DNA of 58,544 nucleotides from Candidatus Sulfotelmatobacter sp. GTDB taxonomy: Bacteria > Acidobacteriota > Terriglobia > Terriglobales > Acidobacteriaceae. The DNA lies in NCBI GenBank assembly GCA_030039165.1, contig JASHQM010000191.1, positions 1 to 58,544 on the forward strand, written 5' to 3'. The notes below the pieces were generated by a model, which worked only from the letters and a program-made list of their open reading frames with translations, was not told the origin of the DNA and ran no database searches. Both the position numbers and the translations under genes were made by a program. Of this stretch, positions 57,698 through 58,544 are shown in pieces (position 1 is the stretch's first letter; the number at the start of each line of letters is the position of its first letter).

Positions 57698-58544
57698 TCA
57701 AGCATGCTTGCGACGCTGCCGCGATGGCGAACGGCGTGCCTCATGCGCGGTCACAAACTTGTGAGCCATGCCGAGCAAGTCCCGCAGGACATCGGGCGTG
57801 ACGTGGGACAGGCGAACCAGCACGGCGCTGTAGTTGAGATAGTGGTCGGTCACATAGTAGACATCGGGAGCCGCAGCAAGCAATTCGGCGCGGTCATCGA
57901 AGCCGACTCGAACCGCAAGCGAACCCGGCTCAGCCGAACGATTAGCAGGCACGCACGCCAAGAGTTTTCCTCGAACCTTGAGCGCGGGTGACCCGTAGGC
58001 AGTGCTCTCCTCCACGTCGGGAAAAGCCAAGCCGATCTTCCGCACGGTGTCGAAGTCCATTGTGCTCCCGTGTTTCTTGTGGGTTTTGATCTGCTCCGGT
58101 GACCTTCTAGCCGTTCTTGAGGACTTCGACGTTTTTCGTGCCCCGGGAACTTTGCCGATCCGAGGGTCGCCAGCCAGCACTAGCTCGCATGCCCGCAGCG
58201 CCGACGATTCAAAGTCAGGTGCATCCACGGGTAGAACCTGCCAACCCGTGACGGGTTTGCCCAATACTTGAATCGACCGCATGTTCGGGAACTCACGCCG
58301 CAAGCTCTGGTGGTATTCCTCGGTAGTGGCGAGCCACACGCCGTTGTCCGCAGTATTCGCAGGCTTGTCCCGCAGGATCAGCACGATCTTGTCTTTCACA
58401 TAGATGGCAAGGCAGCCGAACATCGGGCGCGTATACGGCGATAGGGAGGAGATCGCGTCTAGCACGAACGCATGGGGAATTGGCTTGCGCTGCTTGGGCA
58501 GCAAGCTCGCATCGAGAGCTTCTGGAGAGAACTGTTTTCTCTTT
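57698..58544 (-). CDS. Fusion of a TfoX-like domain and a YjbR/MmcQ-like domain (5' end beyond window)
   Basis: The frame stays open to the right edge, so the start lies outside. Residues up to about 110 carry a TfoX N-terminal-like core (YTRPMFGCLAIYV, VWLATTEEY). After a Lys/Arg/Ser linker comes a YjbR/MmcQ domain (IGLAFPDVEESTAYGSPALKVRG, ending ALRDLL-type). A possible internal start at the YjbR domain (GGGAGCACA before ATG) exists, so the second domain could also be translated alone. Function unknown; both domains are found in small DNA-associated proteins. Confidence 0.7.
   Translation of the reverse strand, partial: KRKQFSPEALDASLLPKQRKPIPHAFVLDAISSLSPYTRPMFGCLAIYVKDKIVLILRDKPANTADNGVWLATTEEYHQSLRREFPNMRSIQVLGKPVTGWQVLPVDAPDFESSALRACELVLAGDPRIGKVPGARKTSKSSRTARRSPEQIKTHKKHGSTMDFDTVRKIGLAFPDVEESTAYGSPALKVRGKLLACVPANRSAEPGSLAVRVGFDDRAELLAAAPDVYYVTDHYLNYSAVLVRLSHVTPDVLRDLLGMAHKFVTAHEARRSPSRQRRKHA

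Overview
The window reads as one contig of a mesophilic soil-type bacterium, most likely an Acidobacteriota (Terriglobia / Koribacter-like). This is inferred from gene content and protein style: moderately high GC, a tiny Lys/Arg-rich exported protein, SYLF and DUF2007 proteins, an rml operon, a comEC-like gene and many conserved proteins of unknown function. No 16S or other decisive marker is present. Coding is dense on both strands. I saw no tRNA, rRNA or CRISPR array.

Layout. 1-5.3 kb: the 5' end of pqqB leaving the left edge, thrS, a decayed insertion-element patch with a transposase tail inside inverted repeats, a conserved unknown gene, and a cysM-mec pair for sulfur-carrier-dependent cysteine synthesis. 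5.3-9.8 kb: an 880-bp gene-free stretch, then flgF-flgG-flgA, a chimeric ORF joining the front of flgH to the back of cheR, and an HDOD gene. 10-13 kb: a PerR-type regulator with a palindromic operator, then katG with a strong terminator. 13-21 kb: ABC exporter pair, NarL-type sensor kinase, phoU, a small basic exported protein divergent from a SYLF protein, a lipid A acyltransferase and OsmC. 21-31 kb: a PhoB/PhoR-like two-component pair, hydantoinase A, DinB, an RlmD/TrmA-type methyltransferase, comEC and a DUF2007 gene. 31.4-33.3 kb: a membrane diguanylate cyclase.

33.4-40.5 kb holds a tryptophan-to-4-oxalocrotonate operon on the minus strand: aminomuconate semialdehyde dehydrogenase, a RidA-type aminomuconate deaminase, 3-hydroxyanthranilate dioxygenase, one polypeptide that fuses ACMS decarboxylase to tryptophan 2,3-dioxygenase, kynurenine monooxygenase and kynureninase. 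Only the formylkynurenine formamidase is missing from the cluster. 40.5-44 kb is the rmlBACD dTDP-rhamnose operon.

44.3-49.3 kb encodes a three-subunit formate dehydrogenase whose catalytic subunit is read through an in-frame UGA as selenocysteine: a SECIS hairpin with a GGUCU loop follows the UGA. The subunit has no Tat signal and the membrane subunit is NrfD-like. 49.4-54.1 kb is an uncharacterised metabolic locus: a cyclase-family hydrolase, a split ThDP decarboxylase of sulfopyruvate-decarboxylase type, a class V aminotransferase and an amino-acid permease. 54.2-58.5 kb holds an M1-family peptidase that has lost several catalytic residues, an in-frame VOC/membrane-protein junction, and a TfoX-like/YjbR-like fusion running off the right edge.

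The strongest leads are the ACMSD-TDO fusion operon, the cytoplasm-facing selenocysteine formate dehydrogenase, the flgH/cheR chimera and the M1 pseudo-peptidase.
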